Below, one piece after another: positions 40,243-50,151 of a stretch of 64,000 nt of DNA. Below the pieces are notes generated by a model, which worked only from the letters and a program-made list of their open reading frames with translations, did not search any database and was not told the DNA's origin. The stretch is from positions 3,468,001 through 3,532,000 of the forward strand of contig NC_014472.1 in the NCBI RefSeq assembly GCF_000153165.2, given 5' to 3'. Both the position numbers and the translations under genes were made by a program. The stretch's first letter is position 1; every line of letters starts with the position of its first letter. This stretch comes from Maribacter sp. HTCC2170. GTDB taxonomy: Bacteria > Bacteroidota > Bacteroidia > Flavobacteriales > Flavobacteriaceae.

Positions 40243-41817
40243 TTATTCATTTAACAAACCATCTGCAACAAGAGGCATTTTAAAATGTTCCAACTCTGGA
40301 GAAGTTCTGTCCTGATCAAATATTTTAGCGGCTTTTGCTAAAATTTCCGGATGTTCATTAGCTATATTGGTAGTTTCAGTTGGGTCGTCCTTTAGGTTGT
40401 ACAATTCAATGGTGGCCTCTTTCTTTTTATCTTTCAAGTTTTGTCTAATAACCTTCCAATCGCCCATTCTAATTGCTATTTGTCCTCCATAGCTTGGAAA
40501 TTCCCAGTACATGTATTCATGTTCTTCTTGTTTATCTTTTGAAAGTAATGATGGTAAGATACTTATACCATCTGAACCTTCTGGTAATTCATATCCAGCA
40601 ACATCCCCAAAAGTGGCCAACATATCATAGTGTGCCGAAATATGATCACTTTTACTACCTGGTTCAATTTTACCGGCCCAAGAAGCAATCATTGGTACTC
40701 TAATACCACCCTCATATAAATAACCTTTTCCACGACCATACTCACCTTCAAAAGGTTCCGCACTTTCAAAAAACTCAGGATCGGCACCACCTGCATATGA
40801 TGGGCCATTATCTGAAGTAAAAACAATCAATGTATTGTCATAGATGCCTTCATCTTTTAACTGTTGAATCAGTTTACCAATATTCTCATCCAAATAAGAA
40901 ACCATTGCCGCATATGCTGCTCTAGGGTTTTGATGCGGAAAGTATCCCATTTGACCCAAATAAGGTTCTTCAGTACCAAATTTTTCTTTATAATGTTCTA
41001 ACCACTTATTGTCCGCTTGTAAAGCAACATGAGGAATAGGCGTAGCCCAATACAAAAAGAAAGGTTTCTCTTTATTATTGTCAACAAAATTGGTCAGCTC
41101 TTGGAACATTAGATCAGGAGAATACTCATTTAAGGTAAAAGGTTCATAATTTTTTGGATCATTGGGATTGGCCCCTTTTATCAATTTAGTATTTGGTGCC
41201 ACTGTATCGTTCTCCAAATGCACTCTGTTACGGTTTTTGTATAGGAACAAAGGATAATAAGTATGTGCCTGTCTTTGACAGTTGTAACCATAGAAGAAAT
41301 CGAATCCCATATTGTTGGGAATTGATTCTGTATGAGGTGCTCCTAGTCCCCATTTACCTACCAATCCAGTTGTATAGCCAACATCCTGCAATCTTTTTGC
41401 CATGGTGATGGTATTGGCCGGCATAGGCCCTTGACCTTCCAAAGTAGAATCTTTGGCCATAGCCCGATAATTCCAGACTTCTCCCCTTTCTTTCCACTCT
41501 GAATTGCTACGAATGTAGGCATGACCAGCATGTTGTCCTGTCATTAACATATAACGGGCAGGTGCGCAAACAGGTGCACTAGAGTAATGTTGTGTAAACA
41601 TCATTCCGTTTTTAGCCAGTGCATCAATATTGGGTGTTTCAATCTTTTCTTGACCATAGGCGCCAACCTCGGCATAACCTAAATCATCTGCCAAAATGTA
41701 AATGATGTTTGGCTTTTCAACTTTCGTTGTTTGTTTTTCCTCTTGTGTTCTGTCCTTACAGGATAAAACAATTGTCCCTACCAAAAGTAGGGACAATAGC
41801 TGTTTAGATACATTCAT
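40243..41817 (-). CDS. S1-family sulfatase lipoprotein
   Basis: 524 residues with lipobox (IVLSCKD, Cys20). Alkaline-phosphatase-like sulfatase fold: metal site ADDLG (Asp44, Asp45), formylglycine motif C-x-P-x-R as CAPAR (Cys84, Arg88) followed by LMTGQHAGH, and FTSDNGPS. The Cys-type site needs a maturase (anSME or FGE), which is not in the window. Substrate unknown; in marine Bacteroidota such S1 sulfatases desulfate algal polysaccharides. Position near galactose genes suggests sulfated galactans, as inference. Confidence 0.92.
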   Translation of the reverse strand: MNVSKQLLSLLLVGTIVLSCKDRTQEEKQTTKVEKPNIIYILADDLGYAEVGAYGQEKIETPNIDALAKNGMMFTQHYSSAPVCAPARYMLMTGQHAGHAYIRSNSEWKERGEVWNYRAMAKDSTLEGQGPMPANTITMAKRLQDVGYTTGLVGKWGLGAPHTESIPNNMGFDFFYGYNCQRQAHTYYPLFLYKNRNRVHLENDTVAPNTKLIKGANPNDPKNYEPFTLNEYSPDLMFQELTNFVDNNKEKPFFLYWATPIPHVALQADNKWLEHYKEKFGTEEPYLGQMGYFPHQNPRAAYAAMVSYLDENIGKLIQQLKDEGIYDNTLIVFTSDNGPSYAGGADPEFFESAEPFEGEYGRGKGYLYEGGIRVPMIASWAGKIEPGSKSDHISAHYDMLATFGDVAGYELPEGSDGISILPSLLSKDKQEEHEYMYWEFPSYGGQIAIRMGDWKVIRQNLKDKKKEATIELYNLKDDPTETTNIANEHPEILAKAAKIFDQDRTSPELEHFKMPLVADGLLNE

Positions 41818-41837
41818 AAAATCTATTAACGAAATAA

Positions 41838-43187
41838 TTACATAACGATTGATTTTCCTGGGGTTGGAATGTTATACCATCCTTCGGCATTAGGCTGTAC
41901 TGGTGCTGGAGAATCCCAGGTCAAACCGTCAGGAACTAGTACCAATTCAGATTTCATTGCTTCTTCCCAAGTAATTACTTGACCAGAATAGGTAGCCATT
42001 CTACCAATAATCGCACTCATGGTACTCTTAGCACCATGTTCACCATCACTGATTACTCCACCACTTCTTATTGAAGCGAATAATTTGTCATGTTCAACTT
42101 GATAAGGGTTAGGATCATCTTTTCCTCTGTGGTTAAAGAGAGAGTTACCATCCCAATCTTTCAATTCAGCCCTGTCACCTGCTGTGGATACCGTGCCTTT
42201 AGTTCCTTGGAAGAACTCTGAAACCTTACGCATAGTATCTGGTTGATGTCTACATTGGCTGGCAATAACTGCCCCACTTGGATATGTATACTCAACAAAA
42301 TGATGGTCAAAAATCTCACCATGATCTTTGCCAGTTCTTACTTGTCTTCCACCCATGCCTTGTGCAGAAATTGGAGTTTCACCAATAAACCAGTTTGCCA
42401 CATCAATATTATGGATATGCTGTTCTAAGATATGATCACCACATAACCAGTTAAAGTAATACCAGTTTCGCATTTGGTATTCCAATTCAGATTGTCCAGG
42501 TTGTCTTTCACGTACCCAAACCCCTGCACTGTTCCAATATACCTGACCGGAAACAATCTTACCTATTTTGTCTTGTTTCAATTGTTCCATTGCAGCCAAA
42601 TAACTTGACTGGTAGTGTCTTTGAAGACCCACAACAACATTCAATTTATTCTCTTTTGCCTTTTTAGCGGCCGCCAATACCTTACGAACTCCAGGAACAT
42701 CAGTAGCAACAGGCTTTTCCATAAAAACATGTTTGCCATTGTTTATGGCATATTCAAAATGTTCGGGTCTAAAACCAGGAGGAGTTGCCAATATTACAAC
42801 ATCGGCCAAATCCATAGCTTTTTTGGCGCCATCAAAACCAACGAATTGATGTTCGTCCTTTACATTTACTTTTTTAGTCTCTCCCATTTCTTTGGAAATG
42901 TTCATAAGACTACCTTTTAATCTATCTTCAAAAGCATCGGCCATTGCAACAAGCTCAACGTTCTCATCAGCTTTCAATGCTTGTACAGCAGCTCCGGTTC
43001 CTCTACCACCACAACCTACTAAAGCGATTTTAAGTTTCTTATCATTAAATACGTTTACCATTGCATCCATTTGAAAAGTTGGTAATACCATTGCTGCTCC
43101 AGAGAGTAAAGCTGTATTTTTTACAAAGGTTCTTCTTGAATTTTCATTTGCAAGAACCCTGTTCTTGTCTTTGTTCGTATTCTTCAT
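41838..43187 (-). CDS. Gfo/Idh/MocA oxidoreductase with Tat signal
   Basis: 449 residues. A twin-arginine signal (NSRRTFVKNTALLSGAAMV, Arg18-Arg19) precedes the Rossmann domain (KIALVGCGGRGTGAA) and the EKPVATD motif with the catalytic Lys. The C-terminal part belongs to the Bacteroidota exported group (WNSAGVWVRERQPGQSE; QRHYQ). Tat export fits cofactor binding before export. Such proteins oxidise or reduce sugars with tightly bound NAD(P), some being glycosidases. Follows the sulfatase strandwise (20-nt gap), so possibly in the same transcript upstream of it. Confidence 0.92.
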   Translation of the reverse strand: MKNTNKDKNRVLANENSRRTFVKNTALLSGAAMVLPTFQMDAMVNVFNDKKLKIALVGCGGRGTGAAVQALKADENVELVAMADAFEDRLKGSLMNISKEMGETKKVNVKDEHQFVGFDGAKKAMDLADVVILATPPGFRPEHFEYAINNGKHVFMEKPVATDVPGVRKVLAAAKKAKENKLNVVVGLQRHYQSSYLAAMEQLKQDKIGKIVSGQVYWNSAGVWVRERQPGQSELEYQMRNWYYFNWLCGDHILEQHIHNIDVANWFIGETPISAQGMGGRQVRTGKDHGEIFDHHFVEYTYPSGAVIASQCRHQPDTMRKVSEFFQGTKGTVSTAGDRAELKDWDGNSLFNHRGKDDPNPYQVEHDKLFASIRSGGVISDGEHGAKSTMSAIIGRMATYSGQVITWEEAMKSELVLVPDGLTWDSPAPVQPNAEGWYNIPTPGKSIVM

Positions 43188-43314
43188 ATTATCGATTTAA
43201 TTAAACGGTCCTGATTTTTATAAGGGAACACCTGTGAAATTAATCATAAAATGCCAAAAAGTCAGCATGTTAGCCTCCCTTTTTTGTTACATTTCAATAA
43301 AAATCACAATATTG

Positions 43315-44130
43315 TTATGCATCCTTTTTGGAATAGGTAAAAGGTATTTTTAGTTGGTATATGATGTCGTTAGATTTTTCTTTGTCCAATATATCAAGGC
43401 CATAGACAATATCATACGGATTATGATAAATGAACGTTCCAAATATTCTATCCCAGATCGAAAAGATATTCCCATAATTAGTGTCAGTCCAAGGCATCTC
43501 ATAATGATGGTGAAATTTATGGGTGTTTGGAGATATAAACACTAAACTTATAGCCTTATCAAGCCATAGTGGTAACTTCATATTGGCATGTGAAAAATAT
43601 GTAAAAAGAATGGTTAAAATTCTATAGAATACGTAAAAAGACAAAGGAAGGCCGGCTATTACAATTGCCAGTAAGGCAAAAGTTTCCCTAAAAATAAAAT
43701 CAATCGGGTGATGCCGCGTCCCCGAAGTTACATCCACATTGGTATCGCTATGGTGAACCGTGTGAAAACGCCACATAAAAGGCAATTTATGCAGCATATA
43801 GTGTACTACATATTGCGCTAGAAAATCCAATAATAAGACGGCCAATATCATTTCTACCCACACGGGTAATTCTACCATGTTCAACAGTCCAAATTGACTT
43901 TCATCCAACCAATTGAAGACGCCTACAGTCGCTAGCCCAAATAATACATTGATAAAAATCGTAGTCGCCAACAAAATAAAATTGGGTTTGGCATGCTCCC
44001 ATTTTTTATAATCGAATTTTCGAAGTGGATAGGCTCCTTCAAGCACCCAAAAAATTGTCATCATACTAATAATCCAAATCAACTTTTGAAGACTGGTCAG
44101 GTTAGCAAAAAAGTCAATAAATGCATCCAT
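43315..44130 (-). CDS. sterol desaturase / fatty acid hydroxylase family protein
   Basis: 271 residues, integral membrane. Four to five hydrophobic segments and the di-iron histidine boxes: HYMLH, FHTVHHSD and HKFHHHYEMP. The family hydroxylates or desaturates lipids or carotenoids using a membrane di-iron centre and O2. The real substrate is not known; sphingolipid or sulfonolipid modification is conceivable in Flavobacteriia. It is separated from the transketolase gene by a strong terminator, so it is independently transcribed. Confidence 0.87.
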   Translation of the reverse strand: MDAFIDFFANLTSLQKLIWIISMMTIFWVLEGAYPLRKFDYKKWEHAKPNFILLATTIFINVLFGLATVGVFNWLDESQFGLLNMVELPVWVEMILAVLLLDFLAQYVVHYMLHKLPFMWRFHTVHHSDTNVDVTSGTRHHPIDFIFRETFALLAIVIAGLPLSFYVFYRILTILFTYFSHANMKLPLWLDKAISLVFISPNTHKFHHHYEMPWTDTNYGNIFSIWDRIFGTFIYHNPYDIVYGLDILDKEKSNDIIYQLKIPFTYSKKDA

Positions 44131-44262
44131 ATTATCAAATAAGTTTTGTGCTACACCTAAAATAGGCGTTGGTTGTTTTTCTTGTTTGAATATAGGTTAA
44201 AAATTCAAACAGGAATTGTAACACAGTCATAAAGTGATAAATGAGTACCATTTAGTGATAAA

Positions 44263-44296
44263 AAAAGGGATTCATCTTTCACGATGAATCCCTTTT
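44263..44296 (-). terminator. strong intrinsic terminator after transketolase
   Basis: A 14-bp perfect stem, AAAAGGGATTCATC (44263-44276) and its complement (44283-44296), with a 6-nt loop TTTCAC. On the minus strand it is followed by TTTTTT, so it ends the transketolase transcript. It could act in the other direction too. Confidence 0.9.
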
Positions 44297-44317
44297 AATC
44301 TATTATTAGGTTTAAAA

Positions 44318-46351
44318 CTATCCATTGAGAAAACTCAAAACTTCTTTACTCACCTTTTCACCTGTAAAGCCGAATTTATCATCAAGTACTTTGGCAGGTG
44401 CCGAATATCCAAAATGATCCAAACCAAAAACTTTACCATTTGCTCCCACCAACGATTCCAAATTAACAGGAAGACCTGCTGTAAGACCGAAAACAGGTTT
44501 ATCTATCGGAATGACGCTTGTTTGATATGTTTTGGACTGTTGCCTAAAAATACCTTCCGAAGGAATTGAGGCAATACTTATTTTTAAGTTTTCTCTTTCT
44601 TCCAATAATGTAGCAGCCTCTATCAAAGTAGACACTTCAGATCCGTTGGCTACCAAAATCACATCAGCATTTGCTGTTTCTTTTACCAAATAACCGCCTT
44701 TTTCAGCATTGATTGCAGATGCGAATCTTGAACCAGATTGTGCAGGAACATCCTGGACACCCTGTCTAGATAGAATAAGTCCAGTTGGTGTTTTAGTGTT
44801 TTCCATCGCCATTTTCCAAGCTACACTTGTTTCTGTTGAATCTGCTGGTCGTAAGGCCACAAAACTCTGATCTCCACTGTGGTTTTTCAACTTTTCCAAT
44901 AAACGAATTTGTGCTTCTTGCTCAACAGGTTGATGAGTTGGCCCATCTTCCCCTACTCTAAACGCATCATGTGTCCAAACGAATTTAACCGGAAGTTCTT
45001 GAATACAGCTCAGTCTAATCGCCGGTTTCATATAGTCAGAGAACACAAAAAACGTTGCTACAACCGGTATGACACCACCATGCAAAGCAATACCATTTGC
45101 CATAGATGCCATGGTCAATTCGGCTACACCCGCTTGTAAAAACCCTCCTGAAAAATCACCTTTTTTCAATGCTGATGACTTTTTCAAGAACCCGTCTGTT
45201 TTATCACTATTCGACAAATCGGCAGATGAGACAATCATATTCTCAACATGTTCGGCCATATAACCCAACACATTTGATGATGCCGCCCTAGTGGCCAAAC
45301 CATCTTTGTGAGCAACGGATTCGAAATCTAATTCAGGTAATTCACCAGAAAGGAAATGATCCAACTTACTTGCCAAATCTTCATTGGCATTTCTCCAAGA
45401 ATCAATTTCTGCCTTTTTCTGTGCTGCGGTAGTTTCCTTTCTAGCAAGAATATCTTTGTAGTATGCTTTTACTTCAGGATAGATCTCGAATGGACTATCA
45501 GGATCCATTCCCAAGTTTAAAAGTGTTTTGGCATAATCAGCACCTGTATTACCAATTGGTTGACCATGAAGCTCACAATGCCCTTCGAACATACCACCAT
45601 CTTCTGTAACACAACCTTTGCCCATTATGGTTTTACCAATAATCAATGTTGGTTTTTCCGTTTCAGCATTTGCTGTGGTAAGTGCTTTTCTTATCTCATC
45701 ATGGTTATGCCCGTCAATGGTGATTACCTTCCAACCCCAAGCTTCATACTTCATTGCAGTATCTTCTGTGGTAACCTCATCGGTCATCGTAGAAAGTTGT
45801 ACATCATTTGAATCGAAAAACATAATAAAATTGTTCAATCCTAAATGCCCAGCAATACGCCCGGCGCCTTGAGAAATTTCTTCTTGAATACCTCCATCAG
45901 AAATAAATCCGTAGATTTTATGGTTCATCCAATCACCAAATCGAGCTTGCAAGAACTTTGCGGCAACCGCTGCACCAATACCCATAGTATGTCCCTGTCC
46001 CAGTGGTCCAGATGTATTTTCAATACCCCTTGCAACATCAACTTCAGGATGACCAGGTGTTATTGAGCCCCATTGTCTAAAATTGGCAACATCTTCCTTT
46101 GCATAATTACCCAATAGATAATACTGTGCATACATCAATGTAGATAAATGCCCGGCATCCATAAAGAATCGATCTCTAAATGGCCAAGTCATATCAGTAG
46201 GATCATAATTGAAAAATTCTGTGTAAAGGATGTGCATAAAATCGGCTCCTCCCATTGGACCACCAGGGTGACCTGATTTTGCCTTTTCTACCATTGCCAC
46301 TGCCAGAGCCCGAATATTATCGGCAGATTGCAAACTAATTTCTTTGCTCAT
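44318..46351 (-). CDS. tkt: transketolase
   Basis: 677 residues, single-chain transketolase. TPP-binding and substrate signatures are present: KSGHPGGPMGGADF, SGPLGQGHTMGIGAA, ISDGGIQEEISQGAG, FDSNDVQLS, and in the second half WTHDAFRVGEDGPTHQPVEQ. It moves two-carbon units between sugar phosphates in the pentose phosphate pathway. Standalone gene, ended by a terminator. It opens divergently from the rhamnose-mutarotase-like gene. Confidence 0.96.
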   Translation of the reverse strand: MSKEISLQSADNIRALAVAMVEKAKSGHPGGPMGGADFMHILYTEFFNYDPTDMTWPFRDRFFMDAGHLSTLMYAQYYLLGNYAKEDVANFRQWGSITPGHPEVDVARGIENTSGPLGQGHTMGIGAAVAAKFLQARFGDWMNHKIYGFISDGGIQEEISQGAGRIAGHLGLNNFIMFFDSNDVQLSTMTDEVTTEDTAMKYEAWGWKVITIDGHNHDEIRKALTTANAETEKPTLIIGKTIMGKGCVTEDGGMFEGHCELHGQPIGNTGADYAKTLLNLGMDPDSPFEIYPEVKAYYKDILARKETTAAQKKAEIDSWRNANEDLASKLDHFLSGELPELDFESVAHKDGLATRAASSNVLGYMAEHVENMIVSSADLSNSDKTDGFLKKSSALKKGDFSGGFLQAGVAELTMASMANGIALHGGVIPVVATFFVFSDYMKPAIRLSCIQELPVKFVWTHDAFRVGEDGPTHQPVEQEAQIRLLEKLKNHSGDQSFVALRPADSTETSVAWKMAMENTKTPTGLILSRQGVQDVPAQSGSRFASAINAEKGGYLVKETANADVILVANGSEVSTLIEAATLLEERENLKISIASIPSEGIFRQQSKTYQTSVIPIDKPVFGLTAGLPVNLESLVGANGKVFGLDHFGYSAPAKVLDDKFGFTGEKVSKEVLSFLNG

Positions 46352-46607
46352 TTGATGTTGTTTCTGAGATTTGTTTTTTCAACTGTGGTTATCCAGTCTT
46401 TTTCTTTAAAAATTATTGTGGCAAATCTATCGTTTTTTGCCATTTATTTTAGGGATACTTATTAAAAAGTATTGACAATGAACATCTTGTAAGAATTGAC
46501 CTCTTGACCCAAACCCAGAAACCTTAATTACAATAGGCTTTTCTCTACTATCCTTGATATATGTAATCATAAAACGTTTTCGTAAATTAGGCTCAAATAA
46601 TCTTGAA

Positions 46608-46946
46608 ATGAAAAGACATTGTTTAGCACTTGATTTAAAAAATGATATTGAGTTAATCTCAGCTTATGAAGAATACCACCAGAATGTATGGCCTGAGGTA
46701 TTACAAAGCTTAAGTGATTCGGGAATTCAACATATGGAAATCTATCGCATTTCGAATAGATTATTTATGATAATTGAAGTGGCTGACGACTTCTCTTTTG
46801 AGAACAAAGCTAAAATGGATGAAAATAACGCAAAAGTCCAAGATTGGGAAGTACTTATGTGGCAATATCAACAAGCTTTACCAATAGCAAAGCCTGGGGA
46901 AAAATGGTTGCCAATGGATAAAATATTTGTATTTCCTACCGAATAA
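46608..46946 (+). CDS. L-rhamnose mutarotase family protein (RhaM/DUF718)
   Basis: 112 residues from ATG 46608; an upstream in-frame codon (46554) is unlikely. Ferredoxin-like dimeric alpha/beta-barrel fold of the RhaM family: CLALDLKNDIELISAYEEYHQNVWPEVLQSLSDSGIQHMEIY. It has the catalytic-region His (YHQNVWPE) and the final WLPMDKIFVF as in RhaM. RhaM interconverts anomers of L-rhamnose (or L-fucose in relatives). No other rhamnose or fucose gene is adjacent, so the sugar is uncertain. Convergent with the large cytochrome lipoprotein. Confidence 0.85.
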   Translation: MKRHCLALDLKNDIELISAYEEYHQNVWPEVLQSLSDSGIQHMEIYRISNRLFMIIEVADDFSFENKAKMDENNAKVQDWEVLMWQYQQALPIAKPGEKWLPMDKIFVFPTE

Positions 46947-46960
46947 ATTATTCTGTAAAT

Positions 46961-49900
46961 CTATTTCATTGGGTGCTCTTTTAGTAGTTCCTCTGCTGAA
47001 TAAAACCCTTCTTTACTTTTTATATCCTCACGGATGGATTTGACTTTTTCGGGAGAAATTGCAGAAGCACTATTTCCAAAAGAGTTCCGAACATAGGTTA
47101 ATACTGAAGCTATTTCTTCATCATTTAACATACCTCCAAATGGTGTCATTGGTACTTGTCCAGGATATTTTTTTCCCAATACTTCTACTGGACCCATCAT
47201 GCCTTTCAATGTAAGTTTGATCAAACGTTCTTCACTACCAAGCACCCAGGTTGTATTTGCCAGGGGCGGGAATTGTGAAGCACTAAGTCCTTTCCCGTCT
47301 GGTTGGTGACAGGTAATACAGAATCCTTCTCTACTATAAATTTTCTCTCCTTCTACAAACAATTTCTTCGCTTGTCCTTTCAAATTGGTCTTGGCTCCAC
47401 CCTCTGGAGCTTCTCCTAAATTATGGTCATTAATATGTGCCAAGGCCGCCTCATATGGCTTGGCCATCCAATCGTCTAATGGAAGTCTACCTGCCTCCTC
47501 AATAATTGGGAGTCCAACTTCCTTATCCAGCCAAGAAGCTGCAACAAATGCCTCTAACCGTACTCTTGGGTTTTCATCTTTAGCCGCATCCATCAATAAT
47601 TCGGCCTGATTTGGAACAAGGTGTCCTACATATCTTAAGGCTTTTACAGCCGCTGCTCTTGCTCTATAGTCATTCGCCGTCAGAACTAATTGTAAGATGT
47701 CCTTATCAATAGCGTTTAACCCCCAACTTACCCACAAAGCTTCAAGTACATGGTGTTCGTATCCTGGTTCATTCTTGTCTAAGCCATTAACCCAATCCTT
47801 AAGTTTAGCCAATACCTCCTTTGAATTACGTCCTCGTAATTCTCTTTTGGTTCGATAGCGTGTTCTGTATTCTGGAAGCTTCAAATTATCTAAAAGTTCT
47901 TCGATTGAAGCATCAACTATTTTTGCGGGTTTAACCAAAGGTCGAGATGGATAAGTAATTCTATAAATTCTACCATGAACATGGTCACGTAATGGATCAC
48001 GGGCATTATGCTGCATATGGCCCACCAATACATTATGCCAATCAACCAAATACAAAGACCCATCAGGAGCAAATTCCATATCAACGGGACGGAACTTTGT
48101 ATCCGAAGAAGTGACTAGATCCTGTCGATGTTTACTTATGTATCCTGAACTTTCAGGGTCATCCAACATTGTATGCTGCTTTGTTCCCAAAAACCCAATC
48201 GTATTATTAATGATTAGATCTCCTTGAACCTCATCGGGAAAATGTCTACTTGAAATAAATTCAAGCCCGGAAGTAGGTCTTACTCGGTGTGCATCTTCTA
48301 TCAAATTTTTTGGTAATGGAGACCTCATACCATAACGAGGTTTTATTGTTCCCGGCATCATCCACGTCATATCTGGGCCCGAGGTATGGGCAAAGAAGTT
48401 TTGTCCCCATTCGTCAAATGCAATTCCCCAAGGGTTTGGTATTGATAGTTGAGCGGTACGCTCCAAATGATGTCTTTGTGGGCTATAACGATAGAAGCCT
48501 CCATTTGTTCCTCGAACAGGACCATATGCAGTTTCAACATTCGTATGCAAGAACACACCTTCGCCCATATAGATAGCACCTGACGGATCTGCCGTAAAAG
48601 CGCCTGCCGTATGATGCGTATCGTGATCATCAAAACCACTAAGAATTATTTCCGTTTCGTCTGCCTTATCATCTCCGTTCGTATCTTTTAATAAAACAAG
48701 ATTGGTTCCCTGTGATACATAAACCCCTTCAGGTGCAAACTCAAAACCAATGGTTAAGTGCAAATTGTCTACAAAGGTCGTTTGCTTATCTGCCTTACCA
48801 TCATTATCAGTGTCTTCTAAAATAATTAATTTATCGTTGGGTTTACTGTCACCGGGCTTATAATGGGGATATGTTGGCATAACACCTACCCAAAGTCGTC
48901 CTTGATTATCAAATGACATTTGTACTGGATTAGCTAAATCTGGGAATTCCTTTTCTGATGCAAACAATTCTAATTTATAACCCTCAGCTACCGTTATACG
49001 TCCTAATGCCTCTTCTCCGTACAAATACCCTTCGCTTGCATCACCCTGACCTTTGTTGTAATTGGTCTTCACTACCGGAAGTTCTCTTGTTTTAGCATCC
49101 GCCTCAGTTAAATCCATTGTTATACCTTGATTCGCTTGCCAAATTGCGGTATCACGAATCTCAGTCATTTGCCTAATTTTTTCTTTTTCAAATGGATAGT
49201 TATCTGGTCCAAAAGGATCGTATCGTCTACCCCAGGCATGCACGCCATTGGGTAGCTTAATATCATTATGCCAAAACCAATTTTTTTCCATTACTGCTTC
49301 ATGAACCAACTTTCGATTTTCATTTGCCTTTGCTTTTGTTTCCCCAAAAACAGAATCAGCCAATAGTTTCGCAAATTTCTGATAACCAAAGTCATTTAGT
49401 TGGAAGCCATCTGAGGTTAAATCTTCTGATTCAGACGCAAACCACTTCTTTGATACATCAAAAGCATTAACAAATAAAACACTATTCTTTGTAGCAACTT
49501 CTTGCATCGCCTGGGTATACAATGCCAAGTTCTTGTTTTCTTTCTCGCCATTGGGCAGATCCATTTTATCAGATAAATCTTCAAAGGCTATTGGTGAAAT
49601 CAAAACCAACTTTGGTGGTTCCAAACCATTATATTTTTGTTGTTTTGTATGCCCAATAAAGGCATGCAGTTCATTTTTATAATTCTCCAATCCTGTCTCA
49701 CCCTCAAAAGATTCATTATAGCCAAAAAAAGCAATAATCACATCTGCATTTAACTGGGAAAGCCATTCGTCCTCGGTAGGATAGAATCCAATGCTCCCCG
49801 ATTTATTTGCTAGTTCATTTTGGAATTCTTCAGCACCTGGAAAGGCCCATGGAGATTTACGTGAAGAATGTGGTCGAAAACCTGGCGTATTACCGCCATC

Positions 49901-50122
49901 GGCCATATTACGAATAAATAATGTACTATCAGGGTAACGTAAATGCATCTCGGTCTCAAAGTGTCCAAAATAGAGCATTCTAGAACCTAGGTTATTACCA
50001 ATTATTACAATGCTTGAATCTTTTCTAATCTCAAGTGAGTCACCTTTTTCCTTACAGCCTATCACAAAAAAACAAAACAATAGAATTACTGTTCTAAAAA
50101 AACTATCCTTCATAAATCCCAT
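46961..50122 (-). CDS. SGNH-like / propeller dehydrogenase / HEAT / cytochrome c lipoprotein
   Basis: 1053 residues. Lipobox FVIGCKE (Cys23). Order: SGNH-like domain (about 35-265), in which the catalytic Ser loop is GNN and the usual DxxH is DGFQLND, so it is probably inactive; a PQQ-like beta-propeller (about 370-730) with two Ca-binding loops (DTDNDGKAD, DTNGDDKAD); HEAT-like helices (about 740-900); and cytochrome c with CITCH (Cys935, Cys938, His939) and Met992. This is the PVC-type heme-binding architecture. It would pass electrons from a periplasmic oxidation. Last gene of the minus-strand sugar operon. Confidence 0.85.
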   Translation of the reverse strand: MGFMKDSFFRTVILLFCFFVIGCKEKGDSLEIRKDSSIVIIGNNLGSRMLYFGHFETEMHLRYPDSTLFIRNMADGGNTPGFRPHSSRKSPWAFPGAEEFQNELANKSGSIGFYPTEDEWLSQLNADVIIAFFGYNESFEGETGLENYKNELHAFIGHTKQQKYNGLEPPKLVLISPIAFEDLSDKMDLPNGEKENKNLALYTQAMQEVATKNSVLFVNAFDVSKKWFASESEDLTSDGFQLNDFGYQKFAKLLADSVFGETKAKANENRKLVHEAVMEKNWFWHNDIKLPNGVHAWGRRYDPFGPDNYPFEKEKIRQMTEIRDTAIWQANQGITMDLTEADAKTRELPVVKTNYNKGQGDASEGYLYGEEALGRITVAEGYKLELFASEKEFPDLANPVQMSFDNQGRLWVGVMPTYPHYKPGDSKPNDKLIILEDTDNDGKADKQTTFVDNLHLTIGFEFAPEGVYVSQGTNLVLLKDTNGDDKADETEIILSGFDDHDTHHTAGAFTADPSGAIYMGEGVFLHTNVETAYGPVRGTNGGFYRYSPQRHHLERTAQLSIPNPWGIAFDEWGQNFFAHTSGPDMTWMMPGTIKPRYGMRSPLPKNLIEDAHRVRPTSGLEFISSRHFPDEVQGDLIINNTIGFLGTKQHTMLDDPESSGYISKHRQDLVTSSDTKFRPVDMEFAPDGSLYLVDWHNVLVGHMQHNARDPLRDHVHGRIYRITYPSRPLVKPAKIVDASIEELLDNLKLPEYRTRYRTKRELRGRNSKEVLAKLKDWVNGLDKNEPGYEHHVLEALWVSWGLNAIDKDILQLVLTANDYRARAAAVKALRYVGHLVPNQAELLMDAAKDENPRVRLEAFVAASWLDKEVGLPIIEEAGRLPLDDWMAKPYEAALAHINDHNLGEAPEGGAKTNLKGQAKKLFVEGEKIYSREGFCITCHQPDGKGLSASQFPPLANTTWVLGSEERLIKLTLKGMMGPVEVLGKKYPGQVPMTPFGGMLNDEEIASVLTYVRNSFGNSASAISPEKVKSIREDIKSKEGFYSAEELLKEHPMK

Positions 50123-50151
50123 ATCAATTTGTTTTTGTTTGTACTCGTTTG

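Noticed and set aside
43235-43246. TGAAATTAATCA, a near match to the box upstream of the Gfo/Idh gene
   Set aside because: Position 4 is A, not C/T, and at 29.5 bp toward the gene there is no TAnnTTTR element. It lies outside the island.
44230-44262. Two copies of AGTGATAAA before the transketolase terminator
   Set aside because: Two short AT-rich copies in a small gap do not make a regulatory repeat; the terminator next to it explains the region.
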